A stretch of 50,765 bases of DNA from an uncultured Eubacterium sp. (GTDB lineage Bacteria > Bacillota > Clostridia > Lachnospirales > Lachnospiraceae): the NCBI GenBank assembly GCA_900552795.1, contig USBB01000017.1:1-50765 (forward strand), given 5' to 3'. Positions 42,501-49,642 of the stretch are shown in pieces. Each line of letters opens with the position of its first letter. Within the stretch, counting starts at the first letter, position 1. A program made the position numbers and the translations under genes. The notes under the pieces were generated by a model. It was given only the letters and a program-made list of their open reading frames with translations. It was not told where the DNA came from and ran no database searches.

Positions 42501-43919
42501 AGTGTCTTGATCGTTATACCAGCCATGATCATATTTTTCATAAATCATTAATGACCCCGGAGTTGTAGCATCTTCATCTTCAAAAAGAAGCATATATATA
42601 TTGGGTTCCCACTGTGCATATAATGTAACAACCTCTCCGTTTTTCTCAGTGAGATTCTTTATATTACTATTATTTGAATATGATACGCCCGTTCCATCAG
42701 CTTTAGTATTCCAGTTTTTAAAACTCCAACCTTTTAAACTAAATTGATTAGAACTTAAACAGTTTGAATATCCATTTCCACTAATACCATTATCATAAGC
42801 ATGTTTAGAATTAGTCATAATTCCTGACACATCATGACTTGCCTTACCCGGTTTATTCTTGTTATATGAAACATAATATGTAATTGGTGTCCAATGCGCA
42901 GTCAGTACTGTATCAGCATCAGTTCCAAAAGATGATCCCGGATAATAAGTGCCACCATCGCTTCCATCCCAGTAATTAAAGATATATCCTGTTCTGGTAG
43001 GTTTTTGAGACGAAAGAGTTAAAACATAACCATATGTCTTAATCTGATTTCCCGGTGCACCTGTACCGCCATTTGCATTGTAAGAAACAGTATATGTCTG
43101 AGGTTTTCCGTAAGCGGTATAGCTTAAATCACTTGTAACTTTGACACCAAATGAGCTTGAACTGCTGCTACTGTTTGACCAGTAATTAAAATCATATCCT
43201 GTAGAGCATGTTGCACTGATTGTTGCCCAAGCACCGTAAACATAAGTACCGCTTCCTGATACACTTGAAATGCCTGTTCCTTTATAAACATATACATTTC
43301 TGTATAATCCTTCAGGAGATTTATTGTAATAATGTCTTAAATCATCAGGATGTCCCCAGCCTCTAGCTTTTGAAATACCTTCAAATGTATCATACACTTC
43401 GCCTGTTGTATTGCCCCAGTCGTTAATGGTACCATTAGGTGTATTTGAGTTTGCAGGCACTATACTCATTACAGCGTCAAAATACAGCGTACCGGCGCCA
43501 CTATTGATGGCAGCCTGATTACTGAAACGCGATTTAAGGCTATCGAAGTTTATATAATATAAATTATATTCAGTACCATTTGAATTTGAACTTGGAAATT
43601 TATTGATATAGTTTCCGTTTAAACTACAATAAACAGATTCCTGATAATTTCCATTCTGATATAGACTTACTTTCCAGCCAATAGTCCTGTATCTGGTGTG
43701 TCCTGCAACTGCTATTGTTCCAGCAGAGCCAAAATACACTCGAGGTTGTCCATTTACTACGGAAAATATACATCTGTCGCCATATGTATTGTAGTAATCG
43801 GCAGCATTGTCCCATGTTCCTGCCTTTACGTCAGTTTTCATGCCTATAATAAATGCTATTGCAAACATAAATACAGGTAGTAATACATTTAAGATTTTTC
43901 TTTTAGTAATTTTCATCAT
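36501..43919 (-). CDS. Giant secreted InlB-repeat adhesin with a glycine-rich (ALK-like) domain
   Basis: 2472 aa, the largest gene here. Signal peptide (ILNVLLPVFMFAIAFIIGM, cleavage near 33), a unique N-terminal domain, then InlB-type repeats. At about 700-1010 there is a Gly-rich domain: IEAAGAWGGQKDAI, GGGASGTIKLNEGDILYIYVGGAG, LILVAGGGGG and a YGAGGGGGYYGGG segment. This is the pattern of the ALK/LTK glycine-rich domain family (PF12810). More InlB and MucBP-like repeats follow to about 1990, then Ig-like segments (KIDTKAPTGNFIVKTGTL). The C-terminal region is shared with the 2167-aa protein and ends KLHTHLVN. No LPXTG. AAGGAG 8 nt before the start and tandem class B elements upstream. Confidence 0.85.
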   Translation of the reverse strand: MMKITKRKILNVLLPVFMFAIAFIIGMKTDVKAGTWDNAADYYNTYGDRCIFSVVNGQPRVYFGSAGTIAVAGHTRYRTIGWKVSLYQNGNYQESVYCSLNGNYINKFPSSNSNGTEYNLYYINFDSLKSRFSNQAAINSGAGTLYFDAVMSIVPANSNTPNGTINDWGNTTGEVYDTFEGISKARGWGHPDDLRHYYNKSPEGLYRNVYVYKGTGISSVSGSGTYVYGAWATISATCSTGYDFNYWSNSSSSSSSFGVKVTSDLSYTAYGKPQTYTVSYNANGGTGAPGNQIKTYGYVLTLSSQKPTRTGYIFNYWDGSDGGTYYPGSSFGTDADTVLTAHWTPITYYVSYNKNKPGKASHDVSGIMTNSKHAYDNGISGNGYSNCLSSNQFSLKGWSFKNWNTKADGTGVSYSNNSNIKNLTEKNGEVVTLYAQWEPNIYMLLFEDEDATTPGSLMIYEKYDHGWYNDQDTKNKITNITIPKKVGMEFKGYNTKEDGTGTKYIDDKGNILASDHAFDSQYLYVYAQWTPATYKVDLDNQDATIAGTKAMYEKYSVGFFSNSVTTTKFTNDKITIPAKSNYTFAGYWTKQNTWETSLGEKIINNDGTINNVNTKFVENSKLYAKWIPNDYTVTLDSQGADISKGSSAFYEKYDHFNYTTSKTTGDSWGAKNVCEYFNYTGAAQYFIAPATGEYQIEAAGAWGGQKDAIDNEKYFKFGCGGGASGTIKLNEGDILYIYVGGAGSENDTKGGYNGGGASGLYGYSGGGATHIAKIGRGTLSNYKNHVDDLILVAGGGGGSTMWYDDISYIVWPAYIEGGNGGGTSGESAKTNDILYNIINSKPAGGGSQTNGGTAGITAINNSSALGENGSFGKGGNAKKSTTLVNAYNTALKKYYDENNSEYLPLKYDPIKDSYGAGGGGGYYGGGSTCTGNSGGGGSGFIGKDITNGELTTIGIWTNESRYTGNGSVKITYKEVKTTTNSSTKIILPKKANYTFNGYYTDKNGTGDLIVGADAQITTPASYFTKDTTVYASWTENDKYNITYVANGGYYPNHNTLSVTDSNIYYNQSYTVRDNPFKRDGYKFKGWSSDPDTYIKLWDVNQKLNYPYKKSITAYAYWEPNDVNYTINYFKQKSDDSYSNEPDATEIRTAKSDSIVIATPTTDKTIFDDTGYILNNEKSYCDTKSYNSKSYGSFIVKIRPDRKTVINYYYTAQTYTLILKVADGDEGFQQNDDGSYKLYGAGTYKYGEDVNIDAWVKSGYKFSKWMKGSYITYSTQANTVYNTTFELYGTVTLTAYSEKIPTPPGDIENPPTIVPKHTITINHYYQNSSGGYDIHSEDTTKEYIEENVIYTPKYKTLINSGYYPKEMKNALTGEDLSNGFIVTKDTTVNVYYDRLQYKIVTERYVDGVLYDTFAENAYYNEQYTVKGLDLKKCNLTGYKLDKIAVPGFGNVNSFTVTGNIPKENPIKVYYIPRTFTVTFNANSGNITDNNKSVTTAQRTVKYNHEDNNNVSSLNPVKTGYTFIGWYEKVKNEDGSDGEIQVYNAQGNCSNNGIHWKDSKWIKESNVTVYAHWKANNYTLTLDANGGYLDGGALEDGKANTVATLSPTYDKTTFNDVGNLNPQRTGYTFEGWYTTKNNGTQIYDKTGKCRNDGTYWKDNKWHYAGNAILYAHWTPNTYTVSYDANSGTGTMKSDTATYDSPYTTRNNEGFKKTGYTFNGWNTKTDGTGEDWTGRIGKPFNWNYAHDVKLYAQWKPNEYVIVFDKNKPDPENKAQNNKYVLASNDVKGTMNNQPMTYDKNKNLDENKYKLTGWTFTGWNTKADGSGTPYENKASIKNLTSENNATVILYAQWRQNTYTVEYHAKYPTGVNHDSKINGTMPATDFKYDDPKKALEKNKYTLEGWTFNGWDEYEPKKTSYDDEELVSNLTEKDKGKVIIYTRWKDDTAPDKNETYLQVTDRNGQTVYSDKAYAKDRNKGTLYTYKNDVSVKNVSPWTDSWDTQWLNNPVYINLYSHDKGSGIDRLTVYNLTENGSKYYERTSFTNIYDNVSTIETNNKAFSTNKATKFNGTAADKSGNKTTTRAITVKIDTKAPTGNFIVKTGTLKNPLAGTTSMIYDSNGMVTGVNPEGMRTEITATISDNGNENSVSGVKHVWAVVTDMENVNISKSYKCNRISGDKYNGTYIAVDESGNKPNLYEDFSTSRKLKVKVYACDEAGNISVYKDREPSNDPNKPTSVTPPSSDPENNIVTNISMWSQIIRDDKEVPDTSYAIGKDGKDKDGHSAEGPAFLLNQSGKVHIVTYGYVEAVDVSFPPALQAAAQTDVAKGQTVKNLGTIANVDGAYVDNRLALSGDCARITDYPFIVPLYLDDTSVKAYETNGDKWLDGITNGIKFPAYIPTANTYMPKKADGTYDIKTVDTVEIPYKGSRTVSGATVPIEPYNKNECDLRTTASFYCAKDYASKQIISITDKLHTHLVN

Positions 43920-43989
43920 GACGGTTTCTCCTTGATACTATAGTGCATCAGCCTTTTAATCAGGTTGCTAAATTAATTCTGTTTACTAT

Positions 43990-44018
43990 TTACAAACTTA
44001 GATTTTGTAAAATTACGG
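43990..44018 (-). promoter_or_regulatory. Class B promoter element B18 (degenerate core)
   Basis: Minus strand TCCGTAATTTTAC then AAAATCTAAGTTTGTA: upstream half well kept, -10-like half degraded. Proximal of a tandem pair. Confidence 0.4.
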
Positions 44019-44054
44019 ATATATATCCGCCGAGTCGTAAACAAAACGCTTTAT

Positions 44055-44083
44055 AATATATATGGATTTCGATAAATGACAGA
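44055..44083 (-). promoter_or_regulatory. Class B promoter element B19
   Basis: Minus strand TCTGTCATTTATCG then AAATCCATATATATT. Distal tandem copy for the 2472-aa protein. Confidence 0.6.
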
Positions 44084-44170
44084 AAAAAACTATCAGTTAG
44101 TGATTTAAAAAGACAAATCATTTTAACAGGAAAATCTGTTAACAATTTGAAAAGGCCAAGTTATTTGGAT

Positions 44171-44208
44171 AAAAAAAAAAGAGTCCTTCTTTTACAAAGA
44201 ACTCTTTT
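44171..44208 (-). terminator. Intrinsic terminator after the second Ig-like lipoprotein
   Basis: AAAGAGTTCTTTG ... AGGACTC hairpin followed by ten T. Confidence 0.8.
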
Positions 44209-44221
44209 AAAATATCTATTT

Positions 44222-45619
44222 TTACTGAGATATACTGAAATTTGTTATATATGCAATTCTATCGTCGCCATTCATTTCGCCAGTGGTGTATAACTTACCA
44301 TAATAATAAAGACCATATGCTTTACCGTTAAGAGTATAATTAGCGCCATTTGGAACGACTATTAATGCGTCCTTACAACTATCTGAAGAACTAATGCTAT
44401 ATCCTCTACTTATCAAATAATTGCCAGCTTCATTTTCAGCATCAGCTCCGCTGCATCCGCCACTAAGCCATTTCTGTACAATACCATCAATGTGTGATTT
44501 TTCTTCAGCAGTAATACCGTGGGCAACTGAACCATCATACAAAGTTTCAGCTACACCAGCTTTAGGATTAGCTGGCTGACTTGCTGCTGAACCACCGCCA
44601 TTAGATGATGACTGTGAGCCAGAAGAACTGCCTGCTGATGAACTGCTACCTGATGAAGAATTTTTCTTTGAGCTTTTATTCTTTCTGCTTGAACCTTTAT
44701 TGCTCTTATTGTCAGAAGTTCCTGCATTGCCATTATCTGTATCACCAGAATTATCAGAAGATTTTTCTGCTGGAGCGTTTACAGTAATATTGCTGACAGC
44801 GCTATTATGCAAGCCATTGTCATCAACAACAGTATATGCTGCCTGATATGTTCCAACTGCACCTGTATTTACTGCCGAACTATCTACCTGCACTGAACTT
44901 GTTATATCAGCACCTTTGCCATCAGTTGCTGTGACACCAGCCATGTAATCAATTGTATCGCCTACAGTAATAGTCTTGTCAGTAACTCCATTTATGGTAG
45001 GTGCATTGATAACAGAAATCTTTACAGGCACTTTTGTCTCGTTACCGGCATCATCTGTAACAACAATATTGTTGTCATAATCTCCTGCTGTAACATATGT
45101 AATCTCATCATTGCTTGAAAGATTTACGTCACCTACAGAAATTGCCTGTGCTTCTGTTGATTCTGCTGTTTCTGTAGACTCAGTGGTCTCTGTTCCCTGA
45201 GCATTGTTTGCCTCAGGCTTTGTTTCAAACTCAGCCTTTATATTGCCTGATGCCTCAGTGACTTTATCCAGACAGTCTGTTACATGAACTGCAGTTCCTG
45301 TCTGTACTGTAATGCTCTCCTTGGCTGTTGCTTCCGGTGCCACTGTATCCTTAATCTTAACAGTTATCTTATACTCCTTCTTGTCGTAAGTAAGTGTTGC
45401 GTCATACTTACCCTCTTTGTAAAAGTTTACTTTCTTGGTGTCAACTTTTACATCCTTAGCCTTGTCTTTGCTTACATCAAGTATATCTGTTACCTTGATG
45501 CCGTCTTTCTTACCAAGCTCCACTGTTACAGACTTTGAAAGCTGTTTAGGCCCTCCACAGGCCGTAAGTGTTGTAATTGTCATTGCTGCTATGAATGCAG
45601 CTGCCGTTCGTTTCTTCAT
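44222..45619 (-). CDS. Ig-like lipoprotein, copy 2
   Basis: 465 aa. Same signal peptide and lipobox (TITTLTAC) and Ig-like stalk as copy 1. A Ser/Lys/Asn/Gly linker follows (about 290-350), then a different head beginning about residue 355: AETLYDGSVAHGITAEEKSH and later NYLISRGYSISSSDSCKDAL, a small globular domain with Cys residues. Class A promoter and terminator of its own, followed by the 2472-aa adhesin gene. The pair of stalk-plus-head lipoprotein and giant repeat protein is the duplicated unit. Confidence 0.85.
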   Translation of the reverse strand: MKKRTAAAFIAAMTITTLTACGGPKQLSKSVTVELGKKDGIKVTDILDVSKDKAKDVKVDTKKVNFYKEGKYDATLTYDKKEYKITVKIKDTVAPEATAKESITVQTGTAVHVTDCLDKVTEASGNIKAEFETKPEANNAQGTETTESTETAESTEAQAISVGDVNLSSNDEITYVTAGDYDNNIVVTDDAGNETKVPVKISVINAPTINGVTDKTITVGDTIDYMAGVTATDGKGADITSSVQVDSSAVNTGAVGTYQAAYTVVDDNGLHNSAVSNITVNAPAEKSSDNSGDTDNGNAGTSDNKSNKGSSRKNKSSKKNSSSGSSSSAGSSSGSQSSSNGGGSAASQPANPKAGVAETLYDGSVAHGITAEEKSHIDGIVQKWLSGGCSGADAENEAGNYLISRGYSISSSDSCKDALIVVPNGANYTLNGKAYGLYYYGKLYTTGEMNGDDRIAYITNFSISQ

Positions 45620-45693
45620 GTGTTTATGCTCCTTTTTAATAAAATATATATGTAATCCTATATATTGTGTTTGTTATTAGTTCTTACATATAT

Positions 45694-45722
45694 ATAGTAT
45701 TCCACTATTTAATTTTGTCCAA
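45694..45722 (-). promoter_or_regulatory. Class A promoter A6
   Basis: -35 TTGGAC (45717-45722), 17 bp, -10 TACTAT (45694-45699). Confidence 0.75.
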
Positions 45723-45799
45723 AGAGAAATGGAATTTTTGTGTATTTTATTATAGCACGTTTAGAGATAGGAGTATAGACCTATTCGAGGAGAAATTTA

Positions 45800-45856
45800 T
45801 AATATGTTTATGTGTATATTTATATGTATATTTATGGTTAGTTTTATGTGTATGTC
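45800..45856. repeat. AT-rich repeat tract upstream of A6
   Basis: Degenerate copies of ATGTGTATATTTAT-like units, in the same place relative to A6 as the tract at 36381 relative to A5. Confidence 0.6.
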
Positions 45857-45860
45857 AGTT

Positions 45861-45907
45861 AAAAAAAATAAATACCGCAAAGACTTTTATCTCTACGGTA
45901 TTTATTC
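45861..45907 (-). terminator. Intrinsic terminator after the choline-binding-like repeat protein
   Basis: AATAAATACCG / CGGTATTTATT, 11-bp arms, then eight T on the minus strand. Confidence 0.8.
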
Positions 45908-45911
45908 TTCT

Positions 45912-47957
45912 TTATTTCTTTGTCAGCGTGAGTCCAATGTTAAAACTTCCACTCCAGCATCCGGCCGATAATCCGTTTTGAGTCGTTATATTATATACGC
46001 AAACTTTGTTAGTCGGTGTAATAGTATTGTTACCACTTTTTGCTGTTATTGCGGCTGTCACGTTAGCCTTGCCTGACTGCTTATACAGAAAGCTGTTTGG
46101 AACTGATATTTTGATATTGCCAGCTTTAAGATCATCACATTTAACACGGAATTGTGATGATCCAGCATGATTTGCGATAAGTACCTGAGGCACTTTGACG
46201 CTTACTGGGTTGTATGACCAATGTGCCGTCAGAGTCTTGTTGCCAGTGGTTCTTTTGGCAAGCTTAGCATACAAATCATTGACGCTGCTGAATGTAGCAT
46301 TGCATCCTTCATTTATACCTGTAATTTTATTACCATTTTCATCATACCAACCTGTGAACGTATATTCTGTTCTAGTTGGAGCTTTAAGGCTTACTCCGTA
46401 AAGTACATTGTATGTTGATGGGTTTAAGCTATTATTTATGCCACCGTTCAGGTTGTAGGTTATTGAGTAATTTACCGGATAATAATAGTATTCAAAATAC
46501 ATATCAAACGCTTTTTGTTGTATTATCGTACCTAATGAATAGATTTTCCACATACCATCATCAATTGCAGGTGTATTAAAGTCTTTGCCTAGATTAAATC
46601 CATTAGGAATTTTAACAGCTTTGGTAGAGTCCATAGTAAACTTTCTTCCATACGGTGACTGAAATTTTATTGTGTTCAACTTAAATGCGTCATTTTCGCC
46701 ACCATTATTACCTTCATGATTTTCAAATCCACCAGCCCAATGTCCTATACTGTTTGTATACACATTTGCTGTCCACTGGGCAGTAAGGACAGCATCCTCA
46801 TCTCCCATTACAAATGTTCTGTCATTCAATTCACTTTCATTTCCTTGTAGATTCCATGTAGTAAATGTATATCCTGCCTTGGCAGATGGATCTTCAATAG
46901 TTGTTGCGCCTTCAAAATATATTGATGATGTTTTAGTCGTTTCTGTATCGCTATTTATATTTTGAGTTAAAGTGAATTTTTTCCTGTCAATATAATATGT
47001 AAATTCATTGATTTTTATCTGTTTATAATTACCATTTTTCAAAGCCAGATTTTGTTGCTGAACACAGCTTCCTTCTGCATTTGTATTAATAAACAATCCT
47101 TTTGAATTATAAATCTGCTTATTTACGTAATCTGTATCTGCATTTATCGTCTTTTCTTTTAGGGGATTTATTTGGTCATTGCCATCTCCAACTTTGATAT
47201 TGTTTACTGTGTTTCCTATATAATCATAAGAGCCATTAGTGTTCATTCTATACACATTTGTTACAACATTCAAGCCGTTAAGATAATATAATCCATTACT
47301 ATAAAGGCCATCTTTCTCGTATGACGTTGGATTTTTTATCGTTGTCCAAGACAATCCGCCATGTTCACTTATGCCGGGATTTACGCTGCCCTCTTGACTA
47401 TCTGAATAGTACCATCCGCCACTGCTGTCTCGAAGCCATCCTGTTTGTAATCTACCACTTCCGTCAAAATAAAAATAACCATGTTTATCTGAAGCTTTAT
47501 AATTTGAATCTACACATCTTGTATGTAACCACATATTAGTGTATGTGCACCCTTCATTATCTAAATAGTACCAGACTATATCTTTTCCCTCGCGTACCGG
47601 CATCCATCCATTATATCGAGTAATATAATTGCCTGAAGTTGTTTGAACACCATCAAACAATAAAGCCCATTTCGAATTTCCGTTTTTATCTTTGACTCCC
47701 AACCACCATGCTTCATGATCTTTTCTATTCCACCATAATATTGTTTTCCCAGATCCGTTAATAGTATACCCTTTGTTAATATACCAATTTTTCCAACTAT
47801 TCCATGAACCACTACTACTCCAACAAGGACCTGAACCAACAGTTTCTACTATTTTAGTATCATCAGCCATTACAGTTACAGGGTTTTGTCCTCCAAAAAT
47901 CAATATTATAAAACTTAATATCAATCCCATTACTATTAATCTTCGCTTTACATTCAT
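45912..47957 (-). CDS. Secreted glucan/choline-binding-like and InlB-repeat protein
   Basis: 681 aa. Signal peptide (LIVMGLILSFIILIFGGQN, cleavage after VMA near 31). The Trp/Tyr-rich N-terminal third has cell-wall-binding-like units (KHGYFYFDGSGRLQTGW, GGWYYSD, DGLYSNGLYYLNG). InlB-type repeats with a GYTFTTWNLQG and GYTFTGWYDENG-like pattern follow (about 350-590). The terminal domain (KVPQVLIANHAGSSQFRV...GCWSGSFNIGLTL) is an end I associate with other clostridial secreted repeat proteins. It could anchor to wall carbohydrate and link the unanchored giants. Single gene with B20 and a terminator. Confidence 0.8.
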   Translation of the reverse strand: MNVKRRLIVMGLILSFIILIFGGQNPVTVMADDTKIVETVGSGPCWSSSGSWNSWKNWYINKGYTINGSGKTILWWNRKDHEAWWLGVKDKNGNSKWALLFDGVQTTSGNYITRYNGWMPVREGKDIVWYYLDNEGCTYTNMWLHTRCVDSNYKASDKHGYFYFDGSGRLQTGWLRDSSGGWYYSDSQEGSVNPGISEHGGLSWTTIKNPTSYEKDGLYSNGLYYLNGLNVVTNVYRMNTNGSYDYIGNTVNNIKVGDGNDQINPLKEKTINADTDYVNKQIYNSKGLFINTNAEGSCVQQQNLALKNGNYKQIKINEFTYYIDRKKFTLTQNINSDTETTKTSSIYFEGATTIEDPSAKAGYTFTTWNLQGNESELNDRTFVMGDEDAVLTAQWTANVYTNSIGHWAGGFENHEGNNGGENDAFKLNTIKFQSPYGRKFTMDSTKAVKIPNGFNLGKDFNTPAIDDGMWKIYSLGTIIQQKAFDMYFEYYYYPVNYSITYNLNGGINNSLNPSTYNVLYGVSLKAPTRTEYTFTGWYDENGNKITGINEGCNATFSSVNDLYAKLAKRTTGNKTLTAHWSYNPVSVKVPQVLIANHAGSSQFRVKCDDLKAGNIKISVPNSFLYKQSGKANVTAAITAKSGNNTITPTNKVCVYNITTQNGLSAGCWSGSFNIGLTLTKK

Positions 47958-48001
47958 GATTTATGTCACTCCTTTCGTTAGATTTGTTTTTGTGCCCATA
48001 T

Positions 48002-48030
48002 GATAAATATGGAATGCGTAGAATGACAGG
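48002..48030 (-). promoter_or_regulatory. Class B promoter element B20
   Basis: Minus strand CCTGTCATTCTACG then CATTCCATATTTATC. It is back to back with the plus-strand promoter at 48056. Confidence 0.5.
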
Positions 48031-48055
48031 AATAATGTATGAATATTAATACTTA

Positions 48056-48083
48056 TTGATTTTTTCATAATTTTGAATATAAT
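48056..48083 (+). promoter_or_regulatory. Consensus host-type (SigA) promoter
   Basis: TTGATT, 16 bp, TATAAT. It differs from both element classes and drives the only plus-strand gene. Confidence 0.7.
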
Positions 48084-48112
48084 GAAAATATAATGAACTG
48101 GAGGATTAATAT

Positions 48113-48286
48113 ATGTTTAAAACTGAAAATAGTATAAATATTTCAACCACTCAAATTTCAATCCCATCTGCAAATAAAGAAAAAGTTGTTTTTACTATGC
48201 CTCAAAATGTTACAAAAGAAGATGTACAATATATTTTTGATGCGCTTAAGATTATATTATCAAGACAGTATGGAATTAATGTATAA
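48113..48286 (+). CDS. 57-residue unknown protein, only plus-strand gene
   Basis: ATG with TGGAGG 7-8 nt upstream; 57 codons, MFKTENSINISTTQISIPSA onward, ending IILSRQYGINV. Promoter, ribosome binding site and terminator make it a complete gene although very short. The second half (VTKEDVQYIFDALKIILS) is an amphipathic helix. It is transcribed divergently from the surface protein gene and toward the HicB-like operon. A small regulator or antitoxin-like protein is possible; no family recognised. Confidence 0.65.
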   Translation: MFKTENSINISTTQISIPSANKEKVVFTMPQNVTKEDVQYIFDALKIILSRQYGINV

Positions 48287-48321
48287 AAAAAGATAAGAAA
48301 ATTAATTCTTATCTTTTTTTA
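48285..48321 (+). terminator. Bidirectional intrinsic terminator
   Basis: AAAAAGATAAGAA / TTCTTATCTTTTT around a short AT loop. It serves the plus-strand gene and could also stop the leftward operon. Confidence 0.85.
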
Positions 48322-48375
48322 TTATAGAATATAAATCCACTGATCTAAAACATTTTATATATATCATATTTTTTT

Positions 48376-48525
48376 CTATTTTGCAACACTTATTTTTTTT
48401 GCACCCTCATCTCCAATATCAAACAGTCCATTCTCCAGATTAATTATGTCTTTCTTGGTAAAATTATATTCGTTTCCATCTTTTTGGACTGCCATTTTAA
48501 TGGTTTTTTCTTTGTCATATTCAAT
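48376..48525 (-). pseudogene. Duplicated 3' fragment of the DUF5105-like lipoprotein gene
   Basis: The minus frame reads EYDKEKTIKMAVQKDGNEYN and continues FTKKDIINLENGLFDIGDEGA, ending at a TAG. It matches the last about 45 residues of the lipoprotein at 48976-49629 (KYDKEETIKMAVQKDGKEYN...). No start or upstream part is present. It lies directly after the HicB-like gene, so that gene is flanked by two copies of the same sequence. Confidence 0.8.
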
Positions 48526-48534
48526 GGCTCACAA

Positions 48535-48927
48535 TCAGCCATAAAGTTTTTGTTTCAAAGCTTCCTGTAACAGCTGAGAAAAATTAATACCAGTTTTTTC
48601 TGCATCGGCATTCAAACGGTATGGTATAGTGCAATTCTTTTTAACTGTACGATTTTCATATTTATTTCTATAGTCAGTTATATCAATATCTACAAGTGTT
48701 AAAATATCATCATCCTGCACTTGAAAATATTGTGAATATGGTTCTGGGACTGTTACGTTATTAGCTTCAAGCTGTAAAACATTAAGTCCAATTGCATCTC
48801 TGGCCATAGCAATCGCATCTGCAATATTTTTTCCTTCAGTATTGATAGTAAAATCAGGTACTGTGACGAAATATCCGTCACCGTTTTTAGATAGAATTAC
48901 CGGATATACTAATATATTTGTTCCCAT
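48535..48927 (-). CDS. HicB-like antitoxin or regulator, solitary
   Basis: 130 aa. The N-terminal half is the HicB fold: YPVILSKNGDGYFVTVPDF followed by EGKNIADAIAMARDAIGL. The C-terminal half (KKNCTIPYRLNADAEKTGINFSQLLQEALKQKL) is a ribbon-helix-helix DNA-binding domain. HicB normally neutralises a HicA mRNA interferase, but no HicA-like ORF is beside it. It may be an orphan antitoxin, or act on a toxin elsewhere. Last intact gene of the operon from A7. Confidence 0.85.
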   Translation of the reverse strand: MGTNILVYPVILSKNGDGYFVTVPDFTINTEGKNIADAIAMARDAIGLNVLQLEANNVTVPEPYSQYFQVQDDDILTLVDIDITDYRNKYENRTVKKNCTIPYRLNADAEKTGINFSQLLQEALKQKLYG

Positions 48928-48975
48928 AATATTCCTCCAAATGTCTTTTTCTTCTTTTTCCTGTTTAGCCTATAA

Positions 48976-49629
48976 TCAATATTTATCTTCTGCACTCTCG
49001 CTACCAATATCAAACAGTCCATTTTCCAGATTAGCCATGCCTTTCTTGGCAAAATTATATTCTTTTCCGTCTTTCTGGACTGCCATTTTAATGGTTTCTT
49101 CTTTGTCATACTTTATATCAGACTCGCATACCTGCTTTATTTGTTTGCTCATTAGTATAACTCTGTCATTGTAATCCATGCTGCCTGCTTCCACTTCAGT
49201 CATCTTAGATATTGCTTTGTCAAATTTATCCATTGCTGGCTTGAATATGTTTGCCTTTTTGCAGGTAACTGTTACAGAATAAATATCTTCAGTAGTCTGA
49301 CTTACGTCTGTTACAGTAAAATCAGCTTTACTGTAAGCTGCTTCCACTGCACTCTTATAGGCCTTCTTTGCTTTATCAGACATTTTATTATCATCACCTA
49401 ATGCTGACTGGAGAGCTGTAACTTCTTCTTTAATGTATTTGTCATGCAGCTTTTGGCATTCATCTTTATCCATGTCAGACACCTTTGTTAATGCTTTTGT
49501 GTCATTATGATATATATTTTCAAGATACCCGGCAACACATTCCTTTGTAGTTGGTTTGTAAATGCAGCCTGTAAGTAGCAGTCCTGCTGACAGAAATACT
49601 GCTGCAGTAAATAGTTTACGTTTTTTCAT
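48976..49629 (-). CDS. DUF5105-like lipoprotein
   Basis: 217 aa. Signal peptide with lipobox LLTGC (Cys22). The rest is charged and helical: ECVAGYLENIYHNDTKAL, then a repeated-looking structure ending KYDKEETIKMAVQKDGKEYNFAKKG. This resembles the DUF5105/NTF2-like lipoproteins of clostridial elements. The end contains the sequence that is duplicated at 48376-48525. AAAGGAAG 7 nt before the ATG; 13 nt after the XRE gene. Function unknown; immunity or surface sensing are guesses. Confidence 0.75.
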   Translation of the reverse strand: MKKRKLFTAAVFLSAGLLLTGCIYKPTTKECVAGYLENIYHNDTKALTKVSDMDKDECQKLHDKYIKEEVTALQSALGDDNKMSDKAKKAYKSAVEAAYSKADFTVTDVSQTTEDIYSVTVTCKKANIFKPAMDKFDKAISKMTEVEAGSMDYNDRVILMSKQIKQVCESDIKYDKEETIKMAVQKDGKEYNFAKKGMANLENGLFDIGSESAEDKY

Positions 49630-49642
49630 TTATACACTTCCT

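Noticed and set aside
26128..47957. LPXTG-type anchoring of the surface proteins
   Set aside because: None of the C-termini has an LPXTG-like motif followed by a hydrophobic helix and basic tail.
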